DNA of 40,981 nt from QYOJ01 sp964616825 (GCA_964616825.1 CAZTSX010000020.1:1-40981), one strand, 5' to 3'; counted from the first letter of the stretch, positions 7,630 through 15,828 are shown. The notes: generated from the letters alone by a model not told the origin. A program made the numbers and translations.

Positions 7630-8331
7630 ATGTACATTGATTCTAATCAGGAGATACTTTCCTGCCGTGACTGCAAGGTCAGGCATTGTGCAGCAGCTGT
7701 GCTTGACGTGGAAGAGCTGGACCTGATCAACACGAGCCGTCACGAAACCGCTTTCCGGAAAGGAGATATCATCATTCATGAAGGCTCTCCCACCTCCCAC
7801 ATCATCTATCTGAAAACAGGACTGGTGAAAGAATATGTTAAAGGAACTCAGGAGAAAGAACAGATCCTTCAGATCGTTAAAAACTACAGTTACCTCGGAC
7901 TCTCGTCACTTTTTGGGGATAAAATCAATCATTATTCCTACGCAGCACTGGAGGACATTACAGTCTGTTATATAGACATCTCGGTGTTTCATCAGCTCAT
8001 TAAACAAAACGGCTCTTTCGGCTATGAAATCCTGGTTTCGGTTGCACGTGACAACCTAAACAACTTCAACCGGTTTATGAGACAGTCGCAGAAAAAGACT
8101 TATGGACGTGTGGCAGATGCCATCCTCTATTTCTCGCAGGTCATTTACGAATCGAAAGAGTTTGAGGTTCCTTTTACCCGCCAGGAACTTGCTAACCTGA
8201 TCGGTATCTCCAGGGAGAGCGCTACCCGGGTGCTCACCAAATTTAATGAAGATGGGATCGTGTCGCTTCACGACCGGCATATCCATATCGCTAACCTTCC
8301 TCTGTTGATGCAGATCAGTGAAAACGGGTAA
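7630..8331 (+). CDS. Crp/Fnr regulator with FNR-like Fe-S cysteines
   Basis: 233 residues: cyclic-nucleotide-binding-type beta barrel (about 30-125), dimer helix (about 130-155) and HTH_Crp (about 160-215). The N-terminus carries C12-x2-C15-x4-C20, and C113 sits in ITVCYIDI. This matches E. coli FNR (C20-x2-C23-x5-C29 plus C122 in MVCEIPF), so a 4Fe-4S oxygen or NO sensor is plausible. The recognition helix ISRESATRVL keeps R, E and R at the Crp positions that read TGTGA, rather than the FNR pattern. A perfect TGTGA-N6-TCACA site stands upstream. Inference: an oxygen-responsive regulator of the surrounding sulfur and cytochrome genes. It converges on a paralogue with 11 nt between the stops. 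Confidence 0.85.
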   Translation: MYIDSNQEILSCRDCKVRHCAAAVLDVEELDLINTSRHETAFRKGDIIIHEGSPTSHIIYLKTGLVKEYVKGTQEKEQILQIVKNYSYLGLSSLFGDKINHYSYAALEDITVCYIDISVFHQLIKQNGSFGYEILVSVARDNLNNFNRFMRQSQKKTYGRVADAILYFSQVIYESKEFEVPFTRQELANLIGISRESATRVLTKFNEDGIVSLHDRHIHIANLPLLMQISENG

Positions 8332-8342
8332 TGCTGAATCCC

Positions 8343-9041
8343 TCAACCTGTCTCACTGATTCGTTTCAAACGGGGATAATCGAGCACTTTAAAATTCTTG
8401 CCATCCATTTGAATTAATTCATCTTCATTAAATTTTTTCAACATCCGGATGACAGTCTCCGAACTCATGCCCGATAGTTCAGCTAACTCCTTTCGGGAGA
8501 GGGGTAACTCAAACTCTGTTTTTTTGAAAATTTTGTCCGACAAACAGAGAAGAATATCGGCTAATCTCCCGTATGACTGTTTATGCGTAAGACAGAAAAA
8601 ACGGCCATTTATCTGTATGCTGTTTGAGCTTAGAATGTTGATAATCTCCTTTGAAAAAGCGGAATTTTGATTCAGTAGTTTTTTGAAGAAATTGATATCG
8701 ATCTGTACGATCTCCGTATCAATGTAAGCCATAGCAGAGTATTGGAATGTATTGTTTTCCTCATTCACCGAGGTTAGTCCCAGTAAGTTGCCATCAGGTA
8801 TTATTTTCAGGACCAACATGTTTACACCATTATCCAGAAAAACCTTAACCAATCCTCTTTCCACATACATAACATGCGAAGCAAAGCTGCCCTGTTTGCA
8901 GATGATCTCTCCCTTTTTGTATGTTATCGTTACTGAATGAGTCTCTAATTGCCTCTTCTCCTCATCTGTTAGCAAATCGAAGCATTTGCATCGATGTATA
9001 CTGATCGTACATCCTGAGTACTGTTCCTTTTTGTCCATCAT
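8343..9041 (-). CDS. Second Crp/Fnr-family regulator
   Basis: 232 residues from the ATG at 9041 (a second ATG is at 9038), nearly the length of its neighbour. The frame continues upstream to 9134, but a -7 box at 9060-9067 and a palindrome at 9088-9101 lie inside that extension, so the short start is preferred. The N-terminus has cysteines (GCTISIHRCKCF) in a non-FNR spacing, and the position of the fourth FNR cysteine is valine-glutamine (EIVQIDI), so an FNR-type cluster is doubtful. The helix-turn-helix LSRKELAELSGMSSETVIRML lacks the first Crp arginine (S instead). It probably arose as a paralogue of the 7630-8331 regulator and may sense a different signal. Confidence 0.85.
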   Translation of the reverse strand: MMDKKEQYSGCTISIHRCKCFDLLTDEEKRQLETHSVTITYKKGEIICKQGSFASHVMYVERGLVKVFLDNGVNMLVLKIIPDGNLLGLTSVNEENNTFQYSAMAYIDTEIVQIDINFFKKLLNQNSAFSKEIINILSSNSIQINGRFFCLTHKQSYGRLADILLCLSDKIFKKTEFELPLSRKELAELSGMSSETVIRMLKKFNEDELIQMDGKNFKVLDYPRLKRISETG

Positions 9042-9059
9042 CGTCTTTCTTTCAGGAGG

Positions 9060-9067
9060 CAAAGATA
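9060..9067 (-). promoter_or_regulatory. -7 box of the second Crp/Fnr gene
   Basis: TATCTTTG on the minus strand, exact TAnnTTTG. Transcription would start near 9054, leaving a leader of about 13 nt before the ATG at 9041. Confidence 0.5.
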
Positions 9068-9087
9068 CAAGAAAATCATAAAATAAA

Positions 9088-9101
9088 CTGACACAGATCA
9101 G
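9088..9101. promoter_or_regulatory. FNR-like palindrome CTGAT-N4-GTCAG
   Basis: On the minus strand CTGATCTGTGTCAG matches 7 of 10 defined positions of the FNR box TTGAT-N4-ATCAA. Its centre is about 40 nt upstream of the predicted start of the second Crp/Fnr gene, the class II activator position. Function is inferred. Confidence 0.4.
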
Positions 9102-9189
9102 GTTGTTTTCTGGCGCATAGCAGTTTGATTTCATACCGATGCCACTGATTATCTCTTCGGGTGTGCAGGGAAAACATTCAATTTTGCAT

Positions 9190-9205
9190 TGTAAAAATGT
9201 TCACA
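9190..9205. promoter_or_regulatory. Crp/Fnr-type site before the multiheme cytochrome
   Basis: TGTAAAAATGTTCACA matches TGTGA-N6-TCACA with one mismatch, and the dyad extends outward (ATTGT...ACAAT, 9188-9207). It ends 19 nt before the ATG at 9225. No convincing -7 box was found between, so activation and repression cannot be told apart. Confidence 0.5.
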
Positions 9206-9224
9206 ATTAAATCCTTGAACAACA

Positions 9225-10577
9225 ATGGGAACCAGAAACATATCTTGGACAACATTGATGGTTGTGCTATCCATATTGATCATGGTAAGCTGTAAGAAAA
9301 AAAACAATGATCCTGCCAATGGGGATACCAACATTGCATCCTGTGAAGGGTGCCATACCAACTATGCACACCTCCAGGCTGTATACACTCCCGATACGAC
9401 TGAGCCTCCCGGTGGCTGTGGGGGAGGAGCTCCTCATTATGAGCCCTATGACAGAGTTTATATGGGCGGAGAGGGGTATGAAGCGTACAAAACGTCAGGC
9501 CATTATGCGCTTGGATGCGTAGCCTGTCATAAAGGAACAGACGCCACTGCGGATAAGAATGTAGCTCACGGTGGTGATTTCATCAGGCATCCCTCACTCT
9601 TTAGTGAGGAGTTTTGCGGAACATGTCACAGCGTCATTGTGAACAACTTTAAAACCAGCCTTCACCATGGAACCGGTCAGAAAAGAAAGGTGGCGATTCG
9701 AAGCGGATTGAGTGGACCGGATGAGTTTGATCAGCTGCCCGGGCATCAGATCGAAGGCTATAATAAGAACTGCGTCACCTGTCATGCCTCATGTGGCGAT
9801 TGCCATGTCGTTCGGCCTCCAATGGGTGGTGGTGGTCTGGCAAATGGACACAATTTTGTCAGGACTCCCGATATGATTACTGTTTGTGTGACCTGCCATG
9901 TTTCTCGAGGAGGACATGCCTATTTGGGTGTAGCTTCGGGTACAAAACCGGATGTTCATCTAACCGTGATGGGATATGTTTGTACAGATTGTCACGGTAA
10001 AGTAGATTTGCACGGTGATGGCCAGAAAGTTGAACAACGGTATGCATATACAAAGCTGCCAAGTTGTGCCGATTGCCATACGGGAATTGGAACTTCCAAT
10101 ACCTATCATTCAGTACACTTCACTGATTTCAATTGCCAGGTTTGTCATTCTCAGGATTATAATAATTGCGGCAGTTGTCATATCCATGGTGATGGGGCCC
10201 GAATCCCGTCATATATGGACTTTAAAATTGCTGTGAATCCCATTCCTACCGTTAAACCGGGATTTGATTTCACTCTGGTTCGCCGTACACTGGCTGCTCC
10301 CGATAACTGGCAAGTGTATGGGGTAGCGCAATATTCGAATTTCGATGCATTGCCCACATACAATTTTACCACCCCTCATAACATCCTGAAATGGACTCAG
10401 AGAACCGAGGTGACCGACGGAAAGGCCTGCTCTTCGAATTGTCACATCCGCAATGAAGGAGGTACACTGATCAACAAAAATTTATTCCTTTTCTACGACA
10501 ACCTTCTCGTTTGGGAGCAAGGGGCTACAGGACCTATCGTTGTTGATGGAAAGTTACCTCCATCCTGGTTCAGATAA
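9225..10577 (+). CDS. Lipoprotein multiheme c-type cytochrome, 10-11 hemes
   Basis: 450 residues. A lipoprotein signal peptide ends MVSCKKK (lipid Cys at residue 23). Ten CxxCH motifs follow: CEGCH, CVACH, CGTCH, CVTCH, CGDCH, CVTCH, CTDCH, CADCH, CQVCH and CGSCH. An eleventh, CSSNCH at about residue 402, is CxxxCH and may hold an extra heme. A Gly/Cys-rich insert (PPGGCGGGAPHY) follows the first heme. It is predicted to be membrane-anchored on the periplasmic or outer face, carrying electrons between respiratory enzymes or to an external acceptor. It is followed 52 nt later by a double-rhodanese lipoprotein and preceded by a Crp/Fnr-type site. No catalytic signature such as CxxCK (NrfA) is seen, so it is probably an electron carrier. 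Exact substrate unknown. Confidence 0.9.
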   Translation: MGTRNISWTTLMVVLSILIMVSCKKKNNDPANGDTNIASCEGCHTNYAHLQAVYTPDTTEPPGGCGGGAPHYEPYDRVYMGGEGYEAYKTSGHYALGCVACHKGTDATADKNVAHGGDFIRHPSLFSEEFCGTCHSVIVNNFKTSLHHGTGQKRKVAIRSGLSGPDEFDQLPGHQIEGYNKNCVTCHASCGDCHVVRPPMGGGGLANGHNFVRTPDMITVCVTCHVSRGGHAYLGVASGTKPDVHLTVMGYVCTDCHGKVDLHGDGQKVEQRYAYTKLPSCADCHTGIGTSNTYHSVHFTDFNCQVCHSQDYNNCGSCHIHGDGARIPSYMDFKIAVNPIPTVKPGFDFTLVRRTLAAPDNWQVYGVAQYSNFDALPTYNFTTPHNILKWTQRTEVTDGKACSSNCHIRNEGGTLINKNLFLFYDNLLVWEQGATGPIVVDGKLPPSWFR

Positions 10578-10629
10578 TTATAAAGTCCAATCATAATTAA
10601 ATCCATTTTATACATTAAAAACAAACACT

Positions 10630-11634
10630 ATGAGAAAATCAAAAATCTTATTGCTTAGTATCCTTTGCGTTTTGTTCGTGGTTACTTCATGTAAAAAGAA
10701 GGATGATCCAGTCGTGCCGACGGTCAATGAATCGTTGGTATTGGCTCAATTTCTGGAGTCAACGAATAATCCACTCGGTAAAGATTATGTGAATACCGAT
10801 ATGCCTTCAATTATCAAGGCTTCCGATGTCCAGGCCTTGAATTTAACAGGTCAGATTTACATCATTGACATCAGATCTGCCGCAGATTTTGCACTCGGCC
10901 ATATTGAGAATGCTGTGAATGTTGCCCTTGCTGATCTTCTGACCCATATCGAAGGAACGGACCTTTCCCACTACACGAAAGTGGCGATAGTATGTTATAC
11001 GGGCCAAACTGCAGGCTTTGCAACAATCTTGTTAAGACTTATGGGCTATGAGAAAGTCTTCTCCATGAAATGGGGAATGTGTTCATGGCATACCGATTTT
11101 GCTACCAAATGGCTCAATGCTGTTGCTAACGGAAATGCGTATGCGTCACAATTTACAGCCACCCCTTCACCAAAAGATGCGATCGGTGCAATGCCTGCAC
11201 TCGCAACGGGTCAAACTACCGGAGCAGCAATTCTTTCAGCACGCGTTGCAGCCCTATTCGCTGAAGGTTATGGGCCGGCTAAAGTGAGTAATACGGATGT
11301 GTTTAACAACCTCGCCAATTATTACATCGTAAATTACTGGCCTGCCGATCGTTATGCAGACCCGGGACATATTCCTGGTGCGATACAGTATACACCGAAG
11401 GATGCGATGAAAACCACCACAGACCTCAAAACTCTGCCAACCAACAAACCGATCGTCCTTTATTGCTATACCGGCCAAACAAGTTCATTCCTGGCTGCTT
11501 ACCTTCGCCTGTTAGGCTATGATGCAAAATCATTGCTCTACGGTGCGAATGCGATGATCTATGATATGCTGGTTGCCAAAGGCTGGACTGTCTTTAACAA
11601 TGATCAGATCATGGACTACCCGTATGTTCTCTAA
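10630..11634 (+). CDS. Lipoprotein with two rhodanese domains
   Basis: 334 residues. The lipoprotein signal ends VVTSCKKKDD (Cys 21). Rhodanese domain 1 (about 65-165) has the active loop CYTGQTA with C122. Domain 2 (about 215-325) has CYTGQTS with C279. Both catalytic cysteines are kept, whereas classical two-domain rhodaneses keep only the second. Rhodaneses carry sulfane sulfur as a persulfide. Outside the cytoplasm next to a multiheme cytochrome, it could deliver or bind polysulfide, thiosulfate or a related chalcogen compound. Geobacter extracellular-electron-transfer cluster extHIJKL also pairs a rhodanese-family lipoprotein with multiheme cytochromes, but no beta-barrel partner is adjacent here. 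It is probably in an operon with the cytochrome, and a hairpin terminator follows. Confidence 0.88.
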   Translation: MRKSKILLLSILCVLFVVTSCKKKDDPVVPTVNESLVLAQFLESTNNPLGKDYVNTDMPSIIKASDVQALNLTGQIYIIDIRSAADFALGHIENAVNVALADLLTHIEGTDLSHYTKVAIVCYTGQTAGFATILLRLMGYEKVFSMKWGMCSWHTDFATKWLNAVANGNAYASQFTATPSPKDAIGAMPALATGQTTGAAILSARVAALFAEGYGPAKVSNTDVFNNLANYYIVNYWPADRYADPGHIPGAIQYTPKDAMKTTTDLKTLPTNKPIVLYCYTGQTSSFLAAYLRLLGYDAKSLLYGANAMIYDMLVAKGWTVFNNDQIMDYPYVL

Positions 11635-11658
11635 TTTTACCTGACCATATACTACCAA

Positions 11659-11698
11659 AAGAGGCTGTCTCAAAATTTCGGGGCAGCTTCTTTTTTTT
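11659..11698 (+). terminator. Intrinsic terminator after the rhodanese gene
   Basis: GAGGCTGTCTC pairs with GGGGCAGCTTC (with G-U pairs) around an AAAATTT-type loop, followed by eight T residues at 11691-11698. It lies 25 nt after the rhodanese stop. Confidence 0.75.
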
Positions 11699-11713
11699 AG
11701 TTGAATTCTCCTG

Positions 11714-12158
11714 CTACTTCAACACCAACAGTTTACATTTTTTAATCTTCTTGAGTCCTTCAGAGACAGACACCTGTTTGAGATAAGGTCTCCCCACCCA
11801 TGTCCCGCTCTTTACCGAGCCTCGAATAAAATAGCTTTTGCCCGGTTCAATGTCTATGACAATATGGGACTCTCCATTCCCAACTTTAGCCCAGAATTCA
11901 GTTTTGCCAGGGTCAGCAAAATAGACGAGGTATCCTCCCGGATAAAGATGCACAGAAGAAACAGGAAGGTCATTGGCATTCACTGTATAATGAATTGCAG
12001 CCACCCATTCCACCTAGTCGAAAGACGTACACGACTGCCTTGTTTGGCGGAATTTCGCTAACCTCCTGAAAACGGGTTGTTTTCTTTTGAGCCTGCGTAG
12101 CTCCGGAAATGAGGAATAGTCCCCAAAGGATACATCCTAACAGAAATACTTTTTTCAT
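11714..12158 (-). pseudogene. DUF2846-like secreted protein, frameshifted
   Basis: Two minus-strand frames make one protein. The first (from 12158) gives a signal peptide ending GATQAQ and PPNKAVVYVFRLGGMG. The second continues AAIHYTVNANDLPVSSVHLY and runs to the stop at 11714. Removing one G from the GGGTGG run at about 12004-12009 joins them as RLGGMVAAIHYTV. That fits DUF2846-type proteins, which have VYVYR near the start and PG-containing strands later (here YPGGYLVYF and EPGKSYFIRG). The lesion is one extra base, so it is either a recent pseudogene, a slipped homopolymer, or a sequencing or assembly error. The intact product would be an exported protein of about 145 residues of unknown function. 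Confidence 0.7.
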
Positions 12159-12239
12159 GGGTTTTGATTTTGGACAATGTTAGACAATGAATCTTATCAA
12201 TACAAATATAACAATGTTTTGGTCATACACGACTTTAAT

Positions 12240-12422
12240 CTATTTTAGCTCTCCAGCTGGCACCACAGGAGCCCTGAATCCATGATAATCTTTTGTAAAA
12301 AACGCACATCCTGAAGCAGGATCAGGAAACGGCTGAATAGTGTTGTGGCTACAGTTAACGCAGAAAATGGAAATTAAGGTAACCACACTAAAAAATGCAA
12401 AGAGCTTTGTCTTTCCAAACAT
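12240..12422 (-). CDS. Small predicted lipoprotein
   Basis: 60 residues from the ATG at 12422. A hydrophobic segment (LFAFFSVVTLISIF) is followed by a lipobox-like VNCSHN, then a short polar tail. The mature part would be only about 36 residues. No family is recognised. It lies upstream of the frameshifted DUF2846-like gene on the same strand and may be in the same unit. It is short enough that a chance frame is possible. Confidence 0.45.
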   Translation of the reverse strand: MFGKTKLFAFFSVVTLISIFCVNCSHNTIQPFPDPASGCAFFTKDYHGFRAPVVPAGELK

Positions 12423-12532
12423 CAAACTTATTTTTTATCCTGATTCAGTAAAAGCATGAAAAAAAGTACGCTTCCCGGCAATGAATATGATATATATTGT
12501 CTAATTTTATATCAAATTTTCCAATTCTGACA

Positions 12533-14233
12533 ATGCCGATGATAATTGATAATAAACACTCTGATAATGGCTCCAGTCATCTTGCTACTCAGGTTTTAAA
12601 TCTAGCAAGTTTCCATATAAGAAGAGTGGATTATATTCAGGAAATCTCAAAATTATTTCTTCGCTTTTCCAAATGTGATTCAATTGAGATATGGATTAAA
12701 AAAGACGATAATTTCCAATTCATTGAGATTGCTCACATTAGCAGGGATTCATTTGAGTTTGATGTAAACCCTTTTTTTTATGAGGGAAAAAACAACGCTG
12801 CACATATTGGTAATAATAAAACAGCACTAGCGCTTCTGAGTAAAGAGATTTTTATGGGCAATTATGATCCTGCTTCACCATTGTTTACGAAAAATGGAAG
12901 TTTCTGGTCGGGTGAGACAACTAAATCTATTAATCTTGCTATAAAAAGTGAAGATCAAATACATGATATAAAACTTGATTTGACCGGGTCTTGCAAATCA
13001 CTTTTGTTGATCCCATTAGTATTCGGAAAAAGTAATATCGGACTGATTCAGCTAAAAAGTGAGCGATATAATTTTTTTACTAAGGTGGAATTAGAATTAT
13101 TTGAACATATTGGCCTGATTCTCGCTTCTACGTTGATGAATAAACGGATTCGTGAAGAACTTAGCGAGCGAATTAAGGAACTGACTTGCCTATACGAGAT
13201 CGCAAGAATTATGGTTCAAATCAACCGCCCATTAGATGAAATTTTTCATGATATTCTAAAACTACTCCCTCCCGCCTGGCAGTATCCGGAGGTTACTTGT
13301 GGGAAAATTATTTTTGATAGCCACTCCTATTCCACCAGGGATATTCACTCATACGCTGAAAAACAAGTGGCAAATTTTTTTGTAGCAGGCAAAAAACGTG
13401 GCTCTGTTGAGGTCATTTACATGAAGGAGATGCCAAAACTTGATGAAGGTCCTTTTTTAAATGAAGAGCGAAGTTTAATTAACACAATTGCTGAAAATAT
13501 CGGATTGATTATTGAGCGTAAAGAGGCTGCTGAAGAACGGAATAAGCTTCAATTACAATTAAGGCATGCCGATCGGTTAGCTACCATCGGACAACTTACT
13601 GCAGGAGTGGCTCACGAAATAAATGAACCACTGGGTAATATTCTGGGACTTGCTCAGTTAGCTGCAAAATTCAAGGAGTTACCGAAACAGGTTAAACAGG
13701 ATCTGCAACGGATTATTGCAATTTCAATGGATGCGAGGGAAATTATCAAACATCTCATGATATTCGCCCGGCAAAAGAAACCCAAAAAAACCAATGTAGA
13801 TCTTAATGCTGTTGTTAACGACGGGTTGAAGTTTTTCGAATCACGTTGCATGAAGGAGGGAATAGAGTTAGTTCGTAAACTTTCATCAAACGTACCCGAG
13901 ATAATCGCTGATAAAACGCAGATTCATCAGGTTTTAGTTAATCTGATTACGAATGCTCTTCAAGCAATGCCTCTGGGCGGTAAACTGATGATTAAGACTG
14001 AAGCGGACGAAAATCATGTTTCACTAATTGTTGAAGACACGGGTACAGGGATAAGCGATGATGTGAAAAAACAAATGTTTATTCCTTTTTTTACTACTAA
14101 AGAGGTTGGTCAGGGTACAGGTATTGGGCTTTCGGTTGTTCATGGTGTCATTACCTCACACAACGGGACCATTAAGGTTGAAAGTGAAATTGGGAAAGGT
14201 ACAAGATTTGAGGTTCTATTACCACTCATATAA
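12533..14233 (+). CDS. Cytoplasmic sensor histidine kinase, NtrB-like, GAF domains
   Basis: About 566 residues. There is no membrane segment, so it is a soluble sensor. Two GAF-like regions fill roughly residues 20-340. The first ends LLLIPLVFGKSNIGLIQLKS. The HisKA helix has AGVAHEINEPLGNILGLAQ with the phospho-acceptor H361. The ATPase domain has the N box (HQVLVNLITNALQAM), the G1 box (VEDTGTGISDD) and GTGIGLSVVHG. The AHEINEPL H-box and the partner are of NtrB/AtoS type. ATG 12533 is preferred over the upstream TTG; ATG 12539 is also possible. The gene for its sigma-54 response regulator starts 32 nt downstream. The signal is unknown; GAF domains often bind small molecules, heme or Fe-S. 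Confidence 0.88.
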   Translation: MPMIIDNKHSDNGSSHLATQVLNLASFHIRRVDYIQEISKLFLRFSKCDSIEIWIKKDDNFQFIEIAHISRDSFEFDVNPFFYEGKNNAAHIGNNKTALALLSKEIFMGNYDPASPLFTKNGSFWSGETTKSINLAIKSEDQIHDIKLDLTGSCKSLLLIPLVFGKSNIGLIQLKSERYNFFTKVELELFEHIGLILASTLMNKRIREELSERIKELTCLYEIARIMVQINRPLDEIFHDILKLLPPAWQYPEVTCGKIIFDSHSYSTRDIHSYAEKQVANFFVAGKKRGSVEVIYMKEMPKLDEGPFLNEERSLINTIAENIGLIIERKEAAEERNKLQLQLRHADRLATIGQLTAGVAHEINEPLGNILGLAQLAAKFKELPKQVKQDLQRIIAISMDAREIIKHLMIFARQKKPKKTNVDLNAVVNDGLKFFESRCMKEGIELVRKLSSNVPEIIADKTQIHQVLVNLITNALQAMPLGGKLMIKTEADENHVSLIVEDTGTGISDDVKKQMFIPFFTTKEVGQGTGIGLSVVHGVITSHNGTIKVESEIGKGTRFEVLLPLI

Positions 14234-14265
14234 AGAATACTCCAGGAATCTAAAATAATAGTACT

Positions 14266-15621
14266 ATGGCTATTTCTAAAAACAAAAAACAGATATTGGT
14301 TGTTGATGATACGCTAATTACCCTGGAAATACTTCAGCGGAATCTGGAAACCAAGGGGTATCAAATTTTTACTGCACAAAACGTAGCCGAAGCACTTAGT
14401 GTTTTGGAGGTAAAGAATATAGATTTAGTGATCACTGATTATAAAATGCCCAATGTCACTGGACTTGATTTGATTAAACATATCCGCGAAAATTATAAAA
14501 ACACAGAGGTGATGATGATTACCGGTTACGCATCAATTGAAGGAGCTGTTCATGCCATTAAAGCCGGTGCCGAGGAATATCTTGCTAAGCCATTCACTGA
14601 TGAAGAACTTTTTAAAGCAGTAAAGAAAGCTCTTGACAGATCCAAGCTTCGCCAGACCTGGCAAAAATCAGCCCTGACTGAGTATTCAACAACTTACGGA
14701 ATCATTGGCAAGTCGGAGGTGATGCAAAACGTATTTAATCAAATCAAAAAGGCTGCTTCTACATCCGCAACAGTTCTTATTTCAGGAGAAAGTGGCACGG
14801 GCAAGGAGCTTGTGGCCAGGGCTATTCATTACAGTAACCGAAAGGCGTCTGCGCCGTTTGTCCCTGTTAATTGCGGGGGTGTTCCGGAAGGATTACTGGA
14901 GAGTGAACTTTTTGGATATGTAAAAGGTGCCTTTACAGGGGCAAATGAAACAAGGGCCGGTTTTTTCTTAACGGCAGACGGAGGCACAATTTTTCTGGAT
15001 GAAATTAGTAATACCAGCCTTTCTATGCAGGCTAAATTGCTAAGAGTTCTCCAAAATAAAGAAGTATACATGGTTGGATCAAGTCGCGCTCAAATAGTGA
15101 ATGTAAGAATCATTGCAGCCACAAACAAGGACTTGCATAAGCTGGTTGAAAAAGGGTTGTTCCGTGAAGATCTTTTTTATCGACTGTATGTGATTTCACT
15201 TGACCTTCCTCCGTTAAGGGATAGAGATGACGATATCATGTTATTAATTCACAACCTTACCACTAAATTTGCCAACGAATTTGGAAAAGCAAAACCTCAG
15301 TTCTCAAAGGATACCTTAAAGGCTCTCCGGAATTATCATTGGCCTGGCAATGTGAGGGAACTCGAAAATGTGATCCAGCGATTAGTAGCCATGACGGACG
15401 GTGAGTTGATTGAAGCCACCGATTTACCTTCAATCATGCGCTTTTCTGCCTACGGTAAGGTTGCCCTTCGCAAGACGTTAGCTGAAGTAGAGGTTGATCA
15501 TATCCGCAATGTTTTATCAACTGCGCAAGGGAATAAAACCAAAGCGGCAGAAATTCTGGGAATTGATCGAAAAACATTGAGAGAGAAACTCAAAAAACTT
15601 TCCATACCCACTTCAGAATAA
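14266..15621 (+). CDS. Sigma-54-dependent NtrC-family response regulator
   Basis: 451 residues. The receiver domain has phospho-acceptor D58 in VITDYKMP. The AAA+ domain has Walker A GESGTGKE (174-181) and an intact GAFTGA loop (221-226), the part that contacts sigma-54. WPGNVRELENVIQRL closes it. The C-terminal Fis-type helix-turn-helix is NKTKAAEILGIDRKTLREKL. All parts needed to activate a sigma-54 promoter are present. It forms an operon with the histidine kinase. A sigma-54 -24/-12 element lies 190 nt after its stop, before the oxidoreductase operon, which is therefore its most likely target. Confidence 0.92.
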   Translation: MAISKNKKQILVVDDTLITLEILQRNLETKGYQIFTAQNVAEALSVLEVKNIDLVITDYKMPNVTGLDLIKHIRENYKNTEVMMITGYASIEGAVHAIKAGAEEYLAKPFTDEELFKAVKKALDRSKLRQTWQKSALTEYSTTYGIIGKSEVMQNVFNQIKKAASTSATVLISGESGTGKELVARAIHYSNRKASAPFVPVNCGGVPEGLLESELFGYVKGAFTGANETRAGFFLTADGGTIFLDEISNTSLSMQAKLLRVLQNKEVYMVGSSRAQIVNVRIIAATNKDLHKLVEKGLFREDLFYRLYVISLDLPPLRDRDDDIMLLIHNLTTKFANEFGKAKPQFSKDTLKALRNYHWPGNVRELENVIQRLVAMTDGELIEATDLPSIMRFSAYGKVALRKTLAEVEVDHIRNVLSTAQGNKTKAAEILGIDRKTLREKLKKLSIPTSE

Positions 15622-15813
15622 CAGGTCGACATCGGGGCGTTTTTCCCCACCGGTTCAAATCTCCCCACTATAAGGAATGTGAAAATCAGCTCTTTTCGTG
15701 GCAGATCTAAACTAGCCATAAAAATTTTATCAACTATATTCCATTGATATTCTGATGGTTACAGAAAACCTGTTTCACGTCAGATCCATTGCCCTCCTTT
15801 CCCTGATATACCG

Positions 15814-15828
15814 TGGCATATGAATTGT
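15814..15828 (+). promoter_or_regulatory. Candidate sigma-54 promoter
   Basis: TGGCAT-N5-TTGT matches the -24/-12 consensus TGGCAC-N5-TTGC with correct spacing. The deviations are T for C at the last base of each half. The predicted start is near 15840, about 49 nt before the first ATG. Similar 11-mers at 15697-15707 (CGTGGCAGATC) and 15776-15786 (CACGTCAGATC) could be activator sites, but the evidence is weak. Confidence 0.6.

Noticed and set aside
9042..9134. Longer N-terminus of the second Crp/Fnr regulator
   Set aside because: The extension contains a TATCTTTG promoter box and a palindrome, and the shorter form matches its paralogue in length.
9225..10577. Octaheme tetrathionate reductase or NrfA nitrite reductase
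   Set aside because: Heme count and order differ, and no CxxCK catalytic heme motif is present.
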